DNA of 64,000 nt from assembly GCA_964596985.1 (NCBI GenBank), contig CAZQWG010000005.1, forward strand, positions 62,001-126,000, written 5' to 3'. Source of the DNA: GCA-020345945 sp964596985. Lineage in GTDB: Archaea; Thermoproteota; Bathyarchaeia; RBG-16-48-13; GCA-020345945. The notes below the pieces were generated by a model. The model did not search any database. It saw nothing but the letters and a program-made list of their open reading frames with translations, and was not told the DNA's origin. Positions 34,878 to 43,607 of this stretch are shown here, one piece after another. The first letter of the stretch is position 1, and every line of letters begins with the position of its first letter. The translations under genes were made by a program, and so were the position numbers.

Positions 34878-35941
34878 ACGAAGAAAGATTGAAAATTGCC
34901 ATAGTCGGGGCCTCAGGATACGGAGGCGGCGAACTCCTAAGAATACTCCTCAACCACCCCAAGGTCGAGGTCACCATAGCGGTCTCCAGGAAACTTGCAG
35001 GCGAATACCTCTTCAGAACCCACCCCAACCTGAGAAAGAGAACCAACCTGAAATTCTCACCCCTAGACCTCGACAGAATATCAAAGGAGACCGATCTAGT
35101 ATTCTTCTCGACCCCCCACGGAGTCTCCAAAGACTTGGTACCCCAGGTCCTAGAAGTGGGCATGAAGACCATCGACCTCAGCGCAGACTTCAGACTGAGG
35201 AACCCCGACGACTACCCAACATGGTACGGATGGGAACACCCCCACCCAGACATACTCAAGAAAGCAGCCTACGGTATCCCCGAACTCCATCGCGATGAGA
35301 TACGAAACGCAAAACTAGTCGCTTGCCCGGGATGCCTGGCATTGAGCGGGATATTAGGGCTGGTCCCAATCGCGAAAGCCGGTCTAATAGTAAAGGACAA
35401 GATAATTGTGGACTCAAAGATAGGATCGTCCGGATCCGGTGAGCACCCGTCCCCATCAACCCACCACCCGGAAAGAAGCGGCGTAGTCAGGCCGTACATG
35501 CCTTCAGGACACCGACACACCGCCGAGATCGAGCAAGAACTAAACCTCTTCGGAGGAGGCGGATATAAGGTAGGACTCTCCGCCCACGCAGTAGACATAG
35601 TCCGCGGAATCCTCTCCACATCCCACGTCTTCCCCTCCGAACCGATCGAGATGAAGACCCTCTGGAAGGTATACAGAGCAGCATATAGAGACGAGGATTT
35701 CGTAAGACTCGTTCGAGACCAGAGAGGAGTATACCGTCTCGCCGACCCGAAGGTAGTAGTAGGATCAAACTTCTGCGACATCTCTTTTGAAATCGATACG
35801 CACCTGAACCGTGTGATACTCTGTTCGGCCATCGACAACCTAGTGAAAGGAGCCGCGGGAAGCGCGGTTCAAAGCATGAACATCCTCCATGGTTGGCCGG
35901 AAACACTTGGACTGGAACTCATGGGCTTTCACCCGGTGTAA
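34874..35941 (+). CDS. argC: LysW-aminoadipyl/glutamyl phosphate reductase (ArgC/LysY)
   Basis: This NADPH-dependent enzyme reduces the LysW-bound acyl phosphate to the semialdehyde. The 355-residue protein has the Rossmann motif GASGYGGGELLRIL, the nucleophilic Cys in VACPGCLALSG and GSSGSGEHPSP. In the LysW systems this gene replaces the N-acetylglutamyl version, and the neighbours show that it uses the carrier-bound substrate. Its start overlaps the lysX stop by four bases. Confidence 0.92.
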   Translation: MNEERLKIAIVGASGYGGGELLRILLNHPKVEVTIAVSRKLAGEYLFRTHPNLRKRTNLKFSPLDLDRISKETDLVFFSTPHGVSKDLVPQVLEVGMKTIDLSADFRLRNPDDYPTWYGWEHPHPDILKKAAYGIPELHRDEIRNAKLVACPGCLALSGILGLVPIAKAGLIVKDKIIVDSKIGSSGSGEHPSPSTHHPERSGVVRPYMPSGHRHTAEIEQELNLFGGGGYKVGLSAHAVDIVRGILSTSHVFPSEPIEMKTLWKVYRAAYRDEDFVRLVRDQRGVYRLADPKVVVGSNFCDISFEIDTHLNRVILCSAIDNLVKGAAGSAVQSMNILHGWPETLGLELMGFHPV

Positions 35942-35944
35942 CCG

Positions 35945-36751
35945 ATGACAATAGTTGTTAAGATCGGAGGCAATACCCTCCGCAAAGGGTTCACCGACAA
36001 CCTCGTCCAAGACGTCAACCGGGTATCTCAATCCTCCGGGCTGGTTCTTGTTCATGGCGGTGGAATCGAGGTGACGGAGACCGCAGAGAAACTAGGCAAA
36101 GAACAGACATTCGTCGTGTCCCCGGGGGGAATGAGAAGCCGCTACACGGACAAAGAGACCGCAGGGATCTTCGTGATGGTGATGGCGGGAAAGATCAACA
36201 AGAGCCTGGTCGCCAGACTTCAGAGCGGCGGTGTCAACGCACTAGGCCTGTCCGGTGCCGACGGAGGTATATTAAGGGCTCAAAGAAAGAGGAGACTGGT
36301 GATAATCGACGAACGGGGGAGAAAAAGGGTCATAGAAGGAGGGTACACTGGCAAGATCACCGAAGTCAACGTCACCCTCTTGAACACGCTGCTCGCAAAC
36401 CAATACCTGCCAGTAATCGCCCCGATAGCACTCGGGGACGAATACGAGCTTCTCAACGTCGACGCTGACCGGGCCGGGGCATCCGTTGCCGGGGGTTTGA
36501 AGGCGGACAAATGGATTGTTCTAACCGATGTTCCGGGACTACTCCTCAAAGAAAAAGTCGTGCCGAAACTGAGCCGTCGGGAAGCCGAAGAAATTATCCC
36601 AAACATCGGGCATGGAATGATGAGAAAGATACATGCGGCTGTCGAGGCCCTTGACCTCGGTGCGAAAGAGGTCGTCATAACCTCCGGGCTCATAGAAGAT
36701 CCCGTGTCTTCAGCGTTATCCGGGGGAAAAGGAACGGTTGTGACAACATGA
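35945..36751 (+). CDS. argB: LysW-aminoadipate/glutamate kinase (ArgB/LysZ)
   Basis: This amino-acid kinase family enzyme phosphorylates the side-chain carboxylate of LysW-linked aminoadipate or glutamate. The 268-residue protein starts IVVKIGGNTLRKG and has LVHGGGIEVTETAEKLG, MRSRYTDKET, GADGGIL and NVDADRAGASVAGGLKADK. MRSRYTDKET differs from the acetylglutamate-kinase equivalent and is typical of the carrier type. It overlaps the aminotransferase gene by four bases. Confidence 0.9.
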   Translation: MTIVVKIGGNTLRKGFTDNLVQDVNRVSQSSGLVLVHGGGIEVTETAEKLGKEQTFVVSPGGMRSRYTDKETAGIFVMVMAGKINKSLVARLQSGGVNALGLSGADGGILRAQRKRRLVIIDERGRKRVIEGGYTGKITEVNVTLLNTLLANQYLPVIAPIALGDEYELLNVDADRAGASVAGGLKADKWIVLTDVPGLLLKEKVVPKLSRREAEEIIPNIGHGMMRKIHAAVEALDLGAKEVVITSGLIEDPVSSALSGGKGTVVTT

Positions 36752-37956
36752 ACGAACAAAGAATAATGGAGATAGAAGATAGTTACCTGGCCCCAGTATA
36801 CGCGAAGCTGCCCCTGGCAGTGGTAAAAGGGCTGGGCGCGACTATCTGGGACGTAAACGGGAAAGAATACATAGACTGTATGGGGGCATACGGGGTAGCC
36901 ATAGTCGGGCACTGCCACCCCAAAGTAGTGGAAGCAATCAAACAACAGGCAGAGATCCTGATCTCATGCCACGGGTCCATATACAACAATACGCGAGCCC
37001 AGCTACTCAAGAAGCTAGAAGAGATCACTCTACCAGGGCTCGACATGTTCTACCTCTGCAACAGTGGAGCTGAAACAGTCGAATGCGCCATCAAACTTGC
37101 CAGAAAGAAGACCGGTAAACCAGGAATCATCGCCTTCAACAACGCCTATCACGGGAAGACCTTCGGTGCGCTCTCAGCCACCTGGAACCGGAAGTATCGA
37201 GACCCGTTCGCACCGCTGGTTCCCGAGTTCAATTTCGCGAGATACGGTAGCATCGAAGAGGTAGAGAAGCTGGTCGGGGAGAATACTGCAGCCGTACTCG
37301 TCGAGCCGATCCAAGGAGAAGGCGGGATACGGGTTCCCCCGGAAGGGTTCTTGGAAGAACTGCGTGAACTCTGCGACAGCCATGAGCTGGTTCTGATCTT
37401 CGACGAGGTTCAAACCGGATTCGGAAGAACCGGCAAGATGTGGGCTTCAAGACACTCGGGAGTCATACCTGACGTGATGTGTTCCTCGAAAGCAGTCGCA
37501 GGGGGTGTCCCGATGGGGATAACCTTCGCGAAGAAAGATGTAATGAGTAACTTCAGTACTGGCGACCACACCAGTACCTTCGGTGGAAACCCCCTCGCCT
37601 GTGCTGCAAGCCTTGCTGCAATCGAAGCGATCCAATCAGAGAATCTAGTGGAAAAAGCCGCGAAAGACGGGGAATACTTCAAGAAGAAACTGGAAGAACT
37701 CCAAGGAAAGTACCGTGTAATCAGAGAGGTTAGAGGCAGAGGTTTGATGATCGGCGTCGAGATGAGATTCCCTGTGAAAGATATCATCTTCAACGGGCTG
37801 AAACATGGGGCCATATTTCTCTACGCAGGACGTAACGTCCTAAGATTTCTACCCCCTCTCGTGATAAGTCGAGACCAAATAGACAAAGCCGTCGAGATAT
37901 TGGACCTACTCTTTGAAGAAGAAGAGAAGACTCGAATGAAGAAAGGAGTCGCATAA
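36748..37956 (+). CDS. argD: LysW-aminoadipate/glutamate semialdehyde aminotransferase (ArgD/LysJ)
   Basis: This class III PLP aminotransferase converts LysW-bound semialdehyde to LysW-lysine or LysW-ornithine. The product (402 residues) has NSGAETVECAIKLAR, the PLP-binding FDEVQTGFGRTG, the Schiff-base lysine in CSSKAVAGGVPMG and STFGGNPLAC. Its start overlaps the kinase stop by four bases, and six bases separate its stop from lysM. It fits the family in length, and no second copy is in the window. Confidence 0.92.
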   Translation: MNEQRIMEIEDSYLAPVYAKLPLAVVKGLGATIWDVNGKEYIDCMGAYGVAIVGHCHPKVVEAIKQQAEILISCHGSIYNNTRAQLLKKLEEITLPGLDMFYLCNSGAETVECAIKLARKKTGKPGIIAFNNAYHGKTFGALSATWNRKYRDPFAPLVPEFNFARYGSIEEVEKLVGENTAAVLVEPIQGEGGIRVPPEGFLEELRELCDSHELVLIFDEVQTGFGRTGKMWASRHSGVIPDVMCSSKAVAGGVPMGITFAKKDVMSNFSTGDHTSTFGGNPLACAASLAAIEAIQSENLVEKAAKDGEYFKKKLEELQGKYRVIREVRGRGLMIGVEMRFPVKDIIFNGLKHGAIFLYAGRNVLRFLPPLVISRDQIDKAVEILDLLFEEEEKTRMKKGVA

Positions 37957-37961
37957 GAGGG

Positions 37962-38411
37962 ATGGAGAGAAGATCTCCTCAGAGAGCTAAAGGAGGCCTA
38001 GATGATATAGACAAGAAGATTCTTCAAATCCTTTCACGAGACTCAAGAACCGCCTTCACAAAGATATCGGATCAACTCTCCATCTCTGAAGGTACCGTCA
38101 GGCAAAGAGTGAACCGCCTGACAACTCAAGGAGTAATCAAGAGATTCACCATAGAGACCGCTGAGACTGAGAGAATTCAGGCCGTGACACTCCTCTCTGC
38201 GATGCCTGAGGCTTCAACCCCGGAGATCGCTGAAGAAGTAAGAACGATCCTAGGTGTCAAAAAAATATACGAACTCTCTGGCGAATACGATCTCCTCACC
38301 GCAATCTCAGGAGAAAATATCGAGTCGATAAATGACTGCATCGATAAGATCAGACACGTCAAAGGAATATCAAAGACCAACACCCTAATAGTGCTGAAGA
38401 CCTGGCACTAA
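37962..38411 (+). CDS. lysM: Lrp/AsnC-family regulator, LysM-like
   Basis: The 149-residue regulator has an N-terminal helix-turn-helix (DIDKKILQILSRDSRTAF through SEGTVRQRVNRL) and a C-terminal RAM effector domain with YELSGEYDLLTAISG. In Sulfolobus the Lrp-type LysM sits in the lysine cluster and activates it when lysine is scarce. The position inside this cluster, six bases after argD, makes it the probable local regulator. Its RAM domain resembles the tail of the homocitrate synthase at the left end of the window. Confidence 0.85.
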   Translation: MERRSPQRAKGGLDDIDKKILQILSRDSRTAFTKISDQLSISEGTVRQRVNRLTTQGVIKRFTIETAETERIQAVTLLSAMPEASTPEIAEEVRTILGVKKIYELSGEYDLLTAISGENIESINDCIDKIRHVKGISKTNTLIVLKTWH

Positions 38412-38444
38412 CCCTCCAATAACCTCTAGACCGAGGATGGGATC

Positions 38445-39569
38445 TTGAAGAAAGAAGCAAATGACGCATTCGCACTCTCTCTCCTAAAATCTGCTGTCGA
38501 AATTCAAAGCCCAAGCGGACAAGAAGAACAAATCGCAGTTTTCCTAGCAGAGACCATGAAAGAGCTGGGATTCGAGGTTAAAATAGACGAGATCGGAAAC
38601 GTCCACGGGATTATAGGCTCAGGTGAGCCTACTACCTTGTTTTGTGGGCACATGGATACAATACCAGGACCCATCCCTGTGAAGGAGGTGGATGGACATC
38701 TCCACGGGAGAGGCACGGTAGATGCAAAGGGTCCTCTGATAGCTATGATCGTAGCTGCGGCTAGACACGGCCTGGAGAAGAGATCTGGCAGGGTCCTGAT
38801 GGTCGGGGTTGTGGAAGAGGAAAGAAAAGGAGACGGAGTGAAAGCCTTGATCGACCAACGCCCTCAAATAGACTACGCTGTCTTCGGAGAACCAAGCGGA
38901 GTAAAGAGAATCACAATCGGATACAAAGGCAGTCTGCATCTCACGCTCAAGGTATCCACAGAATCAGGTCACCCTAGCGCCCCATGGGCATTCCCGAACT
39001 CGATACTAAAAGCATTTGACCTTTGGAAACGGATCTCAGAATATACCTCCAATAGAGTAACGGCGGAAACCCACTACCAAGAAATGACGAGTTGTATCAC
39101 AGGCATCGGAGGGGGATCCGACTTCAATGTTACCCCTGACAAATGTGAGATGAATGTAGACATGCGAATTCCGGTGGGACTATCCATCGACCAAGTGCTA
39201 TCGGAGTTAAGAGAAGAGATCAAGAAATTCCGTGCAGAGAATCCGGAATCTAAGGTCGAGTTTCACATCGACGACAGCGTAGAACCCTTCGAGACTAGCA
39301 TCAGATCCCCGATCGCCCAAGCATTCAACGGCGCCATCAAGGATGTCTATCAGGAACCCGCCAAATACATCAGGAAGACCGGGACAGGGGACATGAATAT
39401 CTTGGGGCATGAATTGAAAGTCCCCGTAATCACCTATGGGCCTGGCGACTCACATCTTGATCACTCACCACGCGAGAAGATAGATCTCCAGGAATTCTTG
39501 GGGGCCATTCAAGTATACCAGAAGGCTCTGGTAAGGATATCTGAGATCCATCGCAACATGAAACGCTAA
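38445..39569 (+). CDS. lysK: LysW-lysine/ornithine hydrolase (ArgE/LysK)
   Basis: This M20-family metallohydrolase releases lysine or ornithine from LysW at the end of the carrier pathway. The 374-residue protein has the metal-binding motifs LFCGHMDTIPG, GRGTVDAKGPL and GVVEEERKGDG, then TYGPGDSHLDHSP for the last ligand. The TTG start at 38445 follows GAGGATGGG. It ends the arginine/lysine gene run and restores free LysW for reuse. Confidence 0.92.
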   Translation: MKKEANDAFALSLLKSAVEIQSPSGQEEQIAVFLAETMKELGFEVKIDEIGNVHGIIGSGEPTTLFCGHMDTIPGPIPVKEVDGHLHGRGTVDAKGPLIAMIVAAARHGLEKRSGRVLMVGVVEEERKGDGVKALIDQRPQIDYAVFGEPSGVKRITIGYKGSLHLTLKVSTESGHPSAPWAFPNSILKAFDLWKRISEYTSNRVTAETHYQEMTSCITGIGGGSDFNVTPDKCEMNVDMRIPVGLSIDQVLSELREEIKKFRAENPESKVEFHIDDSVEPFETSIRSPIAQAFNGAIKDVYQEPAKYIRKTGTGDMNILGHELKVPVITYGPGDSHLDHSPREKIDLQEFLGAIQVYQKALVRISEIHRNMKR

Positions 39570-39662
39570 CATATAATAGAAGATAGCTTAGCGCGACAAG
39601 AAGGGGGCAAAGCGTTTTTTAGGGGCAATCGTTCCCGTTGAACCGTTGCCGCAGGAGGAATT

Positions 39663-40388
39663 GTGTTGAAGGTGGTTCCCTCTATTGACATCAAAGAAGG
39701 GAAGAGCGTCAAGCTCATCCAAGGAGTCCCTGGAACCGGCATCGAAGTCTCTGACAATCCCGTCAGGTTGGCAGTCTACTGGAAAGACCAAGGAGCAGAG
39801 ATTCTCCATGTCGTAGACCTCGACGGAGCAATCGGGAACAAAGGAACGAATAGGGAGACCATAGGGAAGATCATCGAAGCAGTCTCGATACCCGTAGAGG
39901 TCGGTGGTGGAATAAGAACTAAGAAAGACGTCCTAGAGATACTTAATCTCGGAGCCCGATGGCTGATCCTCGGGACAAAGGTCATCGAGACCCCGAGATT
40001 TATCACAGAGCTTCTCGACCTAATTCCCTCCGAGAATCTGATCATCGCACTCGATGCCAAAGAGGGAAGAATCGTCACTCACGGCTGGACGAAGGAAACC
40101 TCACTAAAAATCCCTGAAGCAATCAGCAGGTTTGATCGGTTTCTACCAGCGGCTTACCTCTACACAAACGTCGCTATCGAAGGAACGATGATTGGACTAG
40201 ACTTCAAGGAAATCGGAAGGATAGTCGACTGCACCGGAACCCCGATAATCTACTCGGGCGGCGTATCTTCCCTAAGCGATCTAAGAGCCTTGAGAGATGC
40301 AGAGATACACGCCGCAGTGGTTGGCATGGCTTTATATAAAGGAGCATTCACACTTCGACAAGCACAGGAAGCAGCGTCAGATGCGTAA
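39663..40388 (+). CDS. hisA: Phosphoribosylformimino-AICAR ribotide isomerase
   Basis: This TIM-barrel enzyme performs the Amadori rearrangement of ProFAR in histidine synthesis. The 241-residue protein begins VVPSIDIKEGKSVKLIQG, where HisA has its first catalytic Asp. It has HVVDLDGAIG, PVEVGGGIRTKKDV, ALDAKEGRIVTHGWT, with the second catalytic Asp, and IIYSGGVSSLSDL. The GTG start at 39663 stands behind AGGAGG at 39653-39658. It overlaps hisB by eight bases and heads the histidine cluster. Confidence 0.93.
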   Translation: MLKVVPSIDIKEGKSVKLIQGVPGTGIEVSDNPVRLAVYWKDQGAEILHVVDLDGAIGNKGTNRETIGKIIEAVSIPVEVGGGIRTKKDVLEILNLGARWLILGTKVIETPRFITELLDLIPSENLIIALDAKEGRIVTHGWTKETSLKIPEAISRFDRFLPAAYLYTNVAIEGTMIGLDFKEIGRIVDCTGTPIIYSGGVSSLSDLRALRDAEIHAAVVGMALYKGAFTLRQAQEAASDA

Positions 40389-40971
40389 CGGACGTGTATC
40401 AAGGAAGACTACAGAGACCACAGTTAAAGTGGAAATAATCCTTGATGGAAACGGAAAAAACGAGATAAACACAGGGATCGCTGCGTTTGATCACCTGCTA
40501 GGTTCCTTCTCGAAGCACGCACTCTTCGACCTCACCATAGAATCAAAAGACCTCAAACCGATCGACGGTCACCACATAATCGAAGACATAGGCATCGTCC
40601 TAGGCAACGCCGTGAAGAAAGCCTTGAAAGACAAGAAGGGAATCCGCAGATTCGGGTACGCCATCACCCCAATGGACGAGGCACTGTCACTAGTCTCTCT
40701 TGATATAAGTGGTCGTGGAGTGGTGTCATCCAAAATGAAATTCTCCACAGAAAAAGTAGGAGACCTGCCGCTAAACCTGATTCCTCACTTCCTACAAAGC
40801 TTCGGCCAGAATTCGGGAATCAACCTACACGCACGGATTCTCACAGGAAGAGACGACCACCACAAAGCCGAATCGTTATTCAAAGCCCTCGGACTGGCGC
40901 TCAGGCAAGCAGTCGAGATAGACAGTCGAACCCCAAAGGAGATTCCCAGCCAGAAAGGCCTTCTTGAATAG
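40381..40971 (+). CDS. hisB: Imidazoleglycerol-phosphate dehydratase
   Basis: This manganese enzyme dehydrates imidazoleglycerol phosphate to imidazoleacetol phosphate. The 196-residue product has the duplicated metal motifs FDHLLGSFSKHALFD and GHHIIEDIG, then GRDDHHKAESLFKALGLAL near the end. ATG at 40381 overlaps the hisA stop by eight bases; a longer frame opens at 40297 inside hisA but is not conserved in appearance. It is the monofunctional form. Confidence 0.94.
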   Translation: MRNGRVSRKTTETTVKVEIILDGNGKNEINTGIAAFDHLLGSFSKHALFDLTIESKDLKPIDGHHIIEDIGIVLGNAVKKALKDKKGIRRFGYAITPMDEALSLVSLDISGRGVVSSKMKFSTEKVGDLPLNLIPHFLQSFGQNSGINLHARILTGRDDHHKAESLFKALGLALRQAVEIDSRTPKEIPSQKGLLE

Positions 40972-41041
40972 CCCGGTGGCAACCTCTCCGAGAGATCGAA
41001 AAACCGGTCAAACGAGCCTATAGAAACAACAGCCTGGAAGG

Positions 41042-42394
41042 TTGATCTTGCTCAGAGTGAGAAACCTCATCGAACTCAACCAAGAAGAAAGAAGACAAAT
41101 CCTTGAAAGGACGTCTGTCGACATAGAAGCGATACGAGGTAGCGTCCAAAGAATAGTCAAGGATGTCCAGGAGAGAGGGGACAAGGCACTCATAGAGTAC
41201 ACGAAGAGATTCGACAAGGTCGATCTGACTGCTTCCCAAATGAAAGTGACAGAAAGCGAGATTAAAGACGCGTACTCAAAGACCCCCTCCTCCCTCTTAG
41301 AAGCCTTAGAGCATTCGGCGAGGAATATCGAAAGATTCCACAGATCCCAATTGACCATGCAGGACCAAGAGATCGAGATCCAGCAAGGAATCGTTCTCAG
41401 CCGAGTCCGGAGACCAATAGGACGCGTAGGAATATACATTCCCGGAGGTGTCTATCCATACCCCTCCACCGCGTTGATGACTATAATTCCCGCAAGGGTT
41501 GCAGGGGTCAATCAGATCGTCGTTTGTTCGCCTCCCAGACACGAGGGGACCATCCCTCCCAGCATACTCGTCTCCTGCGACCTAGCCGGGGCTACGGAGA
41601 TCTATAAAGCCGGAGGTGCCCAAGCGATAGCAGCGATGGCGTATGGAACCGAGTCTCTCCCCAGGGTCGACAAGATCTTTGGGCCAGGAAACCCCTACGT
41701 CACAACCGCCAAACTCCTCATCTTCCCGAAGATAGACATAGACTTGCCTGCAGGTCCCAGCGAAGTGCTAGTGTTGGCAGACGACAGTGCGGACGCGAGG
41801 CTGATCGCTGCAGACATGATCTCTCAAGCAGAACACGGTCCTGAAGGTGCGTCCCCGGCAATCCTTGTCACAGACTCCGCATCTCTTGCAGACAAGGTCC
41901 AAAACGAGATAGAAAGAATGCTGGAGAAAGCGCCGAATAGACGTGGGATAGAAGCATCGCTAGACAGTTGTGGGGCAATCTTGCTTGCGAAGGATCTGGA
42001 TGAAGCCCTGAAGTTTGTCAACCAGTACGCACCAGAACACTTAGAAATCATGGTGATGAATCCGACAAGGATTCTTGACGGAGTTGCCAACGCAGGGTCA
42101 ATACTCGTGGGTGACTACTCCCCTGTCGCGGCAGGCGACTATGCAACCGGAGCAAACCATGTCCTACCGACCGGTGGACACGCGAAGACTCGAAGCGGTT
42201 TGTCCGTGGAAGACTTCATCAAGACAATAACCGTTCAACGCCTGAGCAAGAAGGGGTTGGAAAACCTCAAGAAGACAATAAATGTCCTTGCCGATGCCGA
42301 GAAGCTCCATGCCCATGGAAGAGCCGTAGACATCAGATTCCAGAAAAACCCTGCAAATATAGAGGATTCTAAGTCAGATCGAGCAGCCAGCTAG
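41042..42394 (+). CDS. hisD: Histidinol dehydrogenase
   Basis: This NAD-dependent enzyme oxidises histidinol to histidine in two steps. The 450-residue product has VRRPIGRVGIYIPGG, GAQAIAAMAYGTESLP, DLPAGPSEVLVLAD, QAEHGPEGASPAIL with metal-ligand His, and YAPEHLEIM and GDYATGANHVLPTGG. The TTG start at 41042 follows GGAAGG. The last 30 residues beyond the enzyme core look unstructured. It lies 70 bases after hisB. Confidence 0.95.
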   Translation: MILLRVRNLIELNQEERRQILERTSVDIEAIRGSVQRIVKDVQERGDKALIEYTKRFDKVDLTASQMKVTESEIKDAYSKTPSSLLEALEHSARNIERFHRSQLTMQDQEIEIQQGIVLSRVRRPIGRVGIYIPGGVYPYPSTALMTIIPARVAGVNQIVVCSPPRHEGTIPPSILVSCDLAGATEIYKAGGAQAIAAMAYGTESLPRVDKIFGPGNPYVTTAKLLIFPKIDIDLPAGPSEVLVLADDSADARLIAADMISQAEHGPEGASPAILVTDSASLADKVQNEIERMLEKAPNRRGIEASLDSCGAILLAKDLDEALKFVNQYAPEHLEIMVMNPTRILDGVANAGSILVGDYSPVAAGDYATGANHVLPTGGHAKTRSGLSVEDFIKTITVQRLSKKGLENLKKTINVLADAEKLHAHGRAVDIRFQKNPANIEDSKSDRAAS

Positions 42395-42458
42395 CTTACT
42401 GATCAGGAACCGTAATCTTATTCACGAGGCACCCTATCAAGAAAAGCCATCCAGCTCG

Positions 42459-42875
42459 ATGAGGGCGGTCCCAATGAAGATGGCAGAAACCGAAGCCGAA
42501 AGACTCGCCGAATCCTTGAACTACCACTATCACGGATTGATCACGGCGATCGTTCAGGACTCCATCACGAACGAGATTCTGATGATTGCGTTCATGAACA
42601 AGGAAGCCGTAGTGAAAACCCTTACAACCGGTCAAGCACACTTCTGGAGTAGAAAGAGAAAGAAACTTTGGCTGAAGGGAGAGCATTCGGGTCACTTCCA
42701 GGAAGTTGAACGCATCCTGGTAGACTGCGATGAAGACGCGGTCCTCCTGAAGGTCAAGCAGATCGGATACCCCTGCCACGAGGGATACGCATCCTGCTTC
42801 TTCAGAGAAATCGGGAAAGAAGGACTGAAGAGAATTCTACCACATATTGGAGATGAGAAGAGGGACGGTGAATAG
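42459..42875 (+). CDS. hisI: Phosphoribosyl-AMP cyclohydrolase
   Basis: This zinc enzyme opens the purine ring of phosphoribosyl-AMP. The 138-residue protein has AFMNKEAVVKTLTTGQAHFWSR, LWLKGEHSGHFQEV, the metal-binding DCDEDAVLLKV and GYPCHEGYASCFF. There is no fused HisE domain. ATG at 42459 or 42474 may be the start. The PHP phosphatase gene begins two bases after its stop. Confidence 0.94.
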   Translation: MRAVPMKMAETEAERLAESLNYHYHGLITAIVQDSITNEILMIAFMNKEAVVKTLTTGQAHFWSRKRKKLWLKGEHSGHFQEVERILVDCDEDAVLLKVKQIGYPCHEGYASCFFREIGKEGLKRILPHIGDEKRDGE

Positions 42876-42877
42876 AC

Positions 42878-43561
42878 GTGAAGCGCGACTTAGGGCACCG
42901 TATCGACCTGCATATGCATTCGATCCTCAGCGATGGATGTCTGATTCCCAGCGAGCTGGCTCGACGAGCGAGCGTCCTCGGTTACGAAGCTATCGCAATA
43001 ACCGATCACGTAGACTCTTCAAATCTGGAAACGGTCGTATCCTCCATGGTTCCGGTCTCAAGAGACCTCAACAAAGACACGGACTTACTAGTGATCCCTG
43101 GAGTCGAGATCACCCATGTACCTGTCTCCATGATTGATAGGCTCGCTGAAAAAGCAAAGGAGCTCGGGGCACAGCTGGTTGTGGCTCACGGAGAAACTCT
43201 GGTGGAACCAGTACTTCCCGGAACCAACCTCAGATCGCTTAGCTGTAACCTGATCGACATCCTTGCACACCCTGGACTGCTGACCGAGGAAGAAGCCAAG
43301 TTGGCTGAGAAAAACGATATCTATCTTGAGCTTTCATCACGACCAGGGCACTGCCTTACCAACGGTCACGTTGCTGAAATAGCGTCAAAGACAGGAGCGA
43401 AAATGATCCTGAATACAGACCTACACGCCCCTGAAGAACTCCTCACACAAGAACAGGCATATCGAATAGCGCTAGGAGCAGGACTCGACCGAGACGCCGC
43501 CGTCAAGGTGGTCAAAGACAATCCAAGAGAACTCGTACAGAGAGCTACAGAAAACCGCTAG
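42878..43561 (+). CDS. PHP-domain phosphatase, probable histidinol phosphatase
   Basis: The 227-residue protein is a PHP metal hydrolase with DLHMHSILSDG, ITDHVDSSNLET, GVEITHVP, VVAHGETLVEP, DILAHPG and NTDLHAPEE, which supply the His/Asp/Glu ligands of a trinuclear metal site. Being two bases behind hisI in a his cluster without another histidinol-phosphate phosphatase suggests that it dephosphorylates histidinol phosphate. The PHP family also includes nucleases and other phosphatases, so the substrate comes from context. GTG at 42878 is the start. Confidence 0.75.
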   Translation: MKRDLGHRIDLHMHSILSDGCLIPSELARRASVLGYEAIAITDHVDSSNLETVVSSMVPVSRDLNKDTDLLVIPGVEITHVPVSMIDRLAEKAKELGAQLVVAHGETLVEPVLPGTNLRSLSCNLIDILAHPGLLTEEEAKLAEKNDIYLELSSRPGHCLTNGHVAEIASKTGAKMILNTDLHAPEELLTQEQAYRIALGAGLDRDAAVKVVKDNPRELVQRATENR

Positions 43562-43607
43562 CAGTACACAAGGCACCTTCAAATCAATATTAAGTGGGGT
43601 GGAGAGA

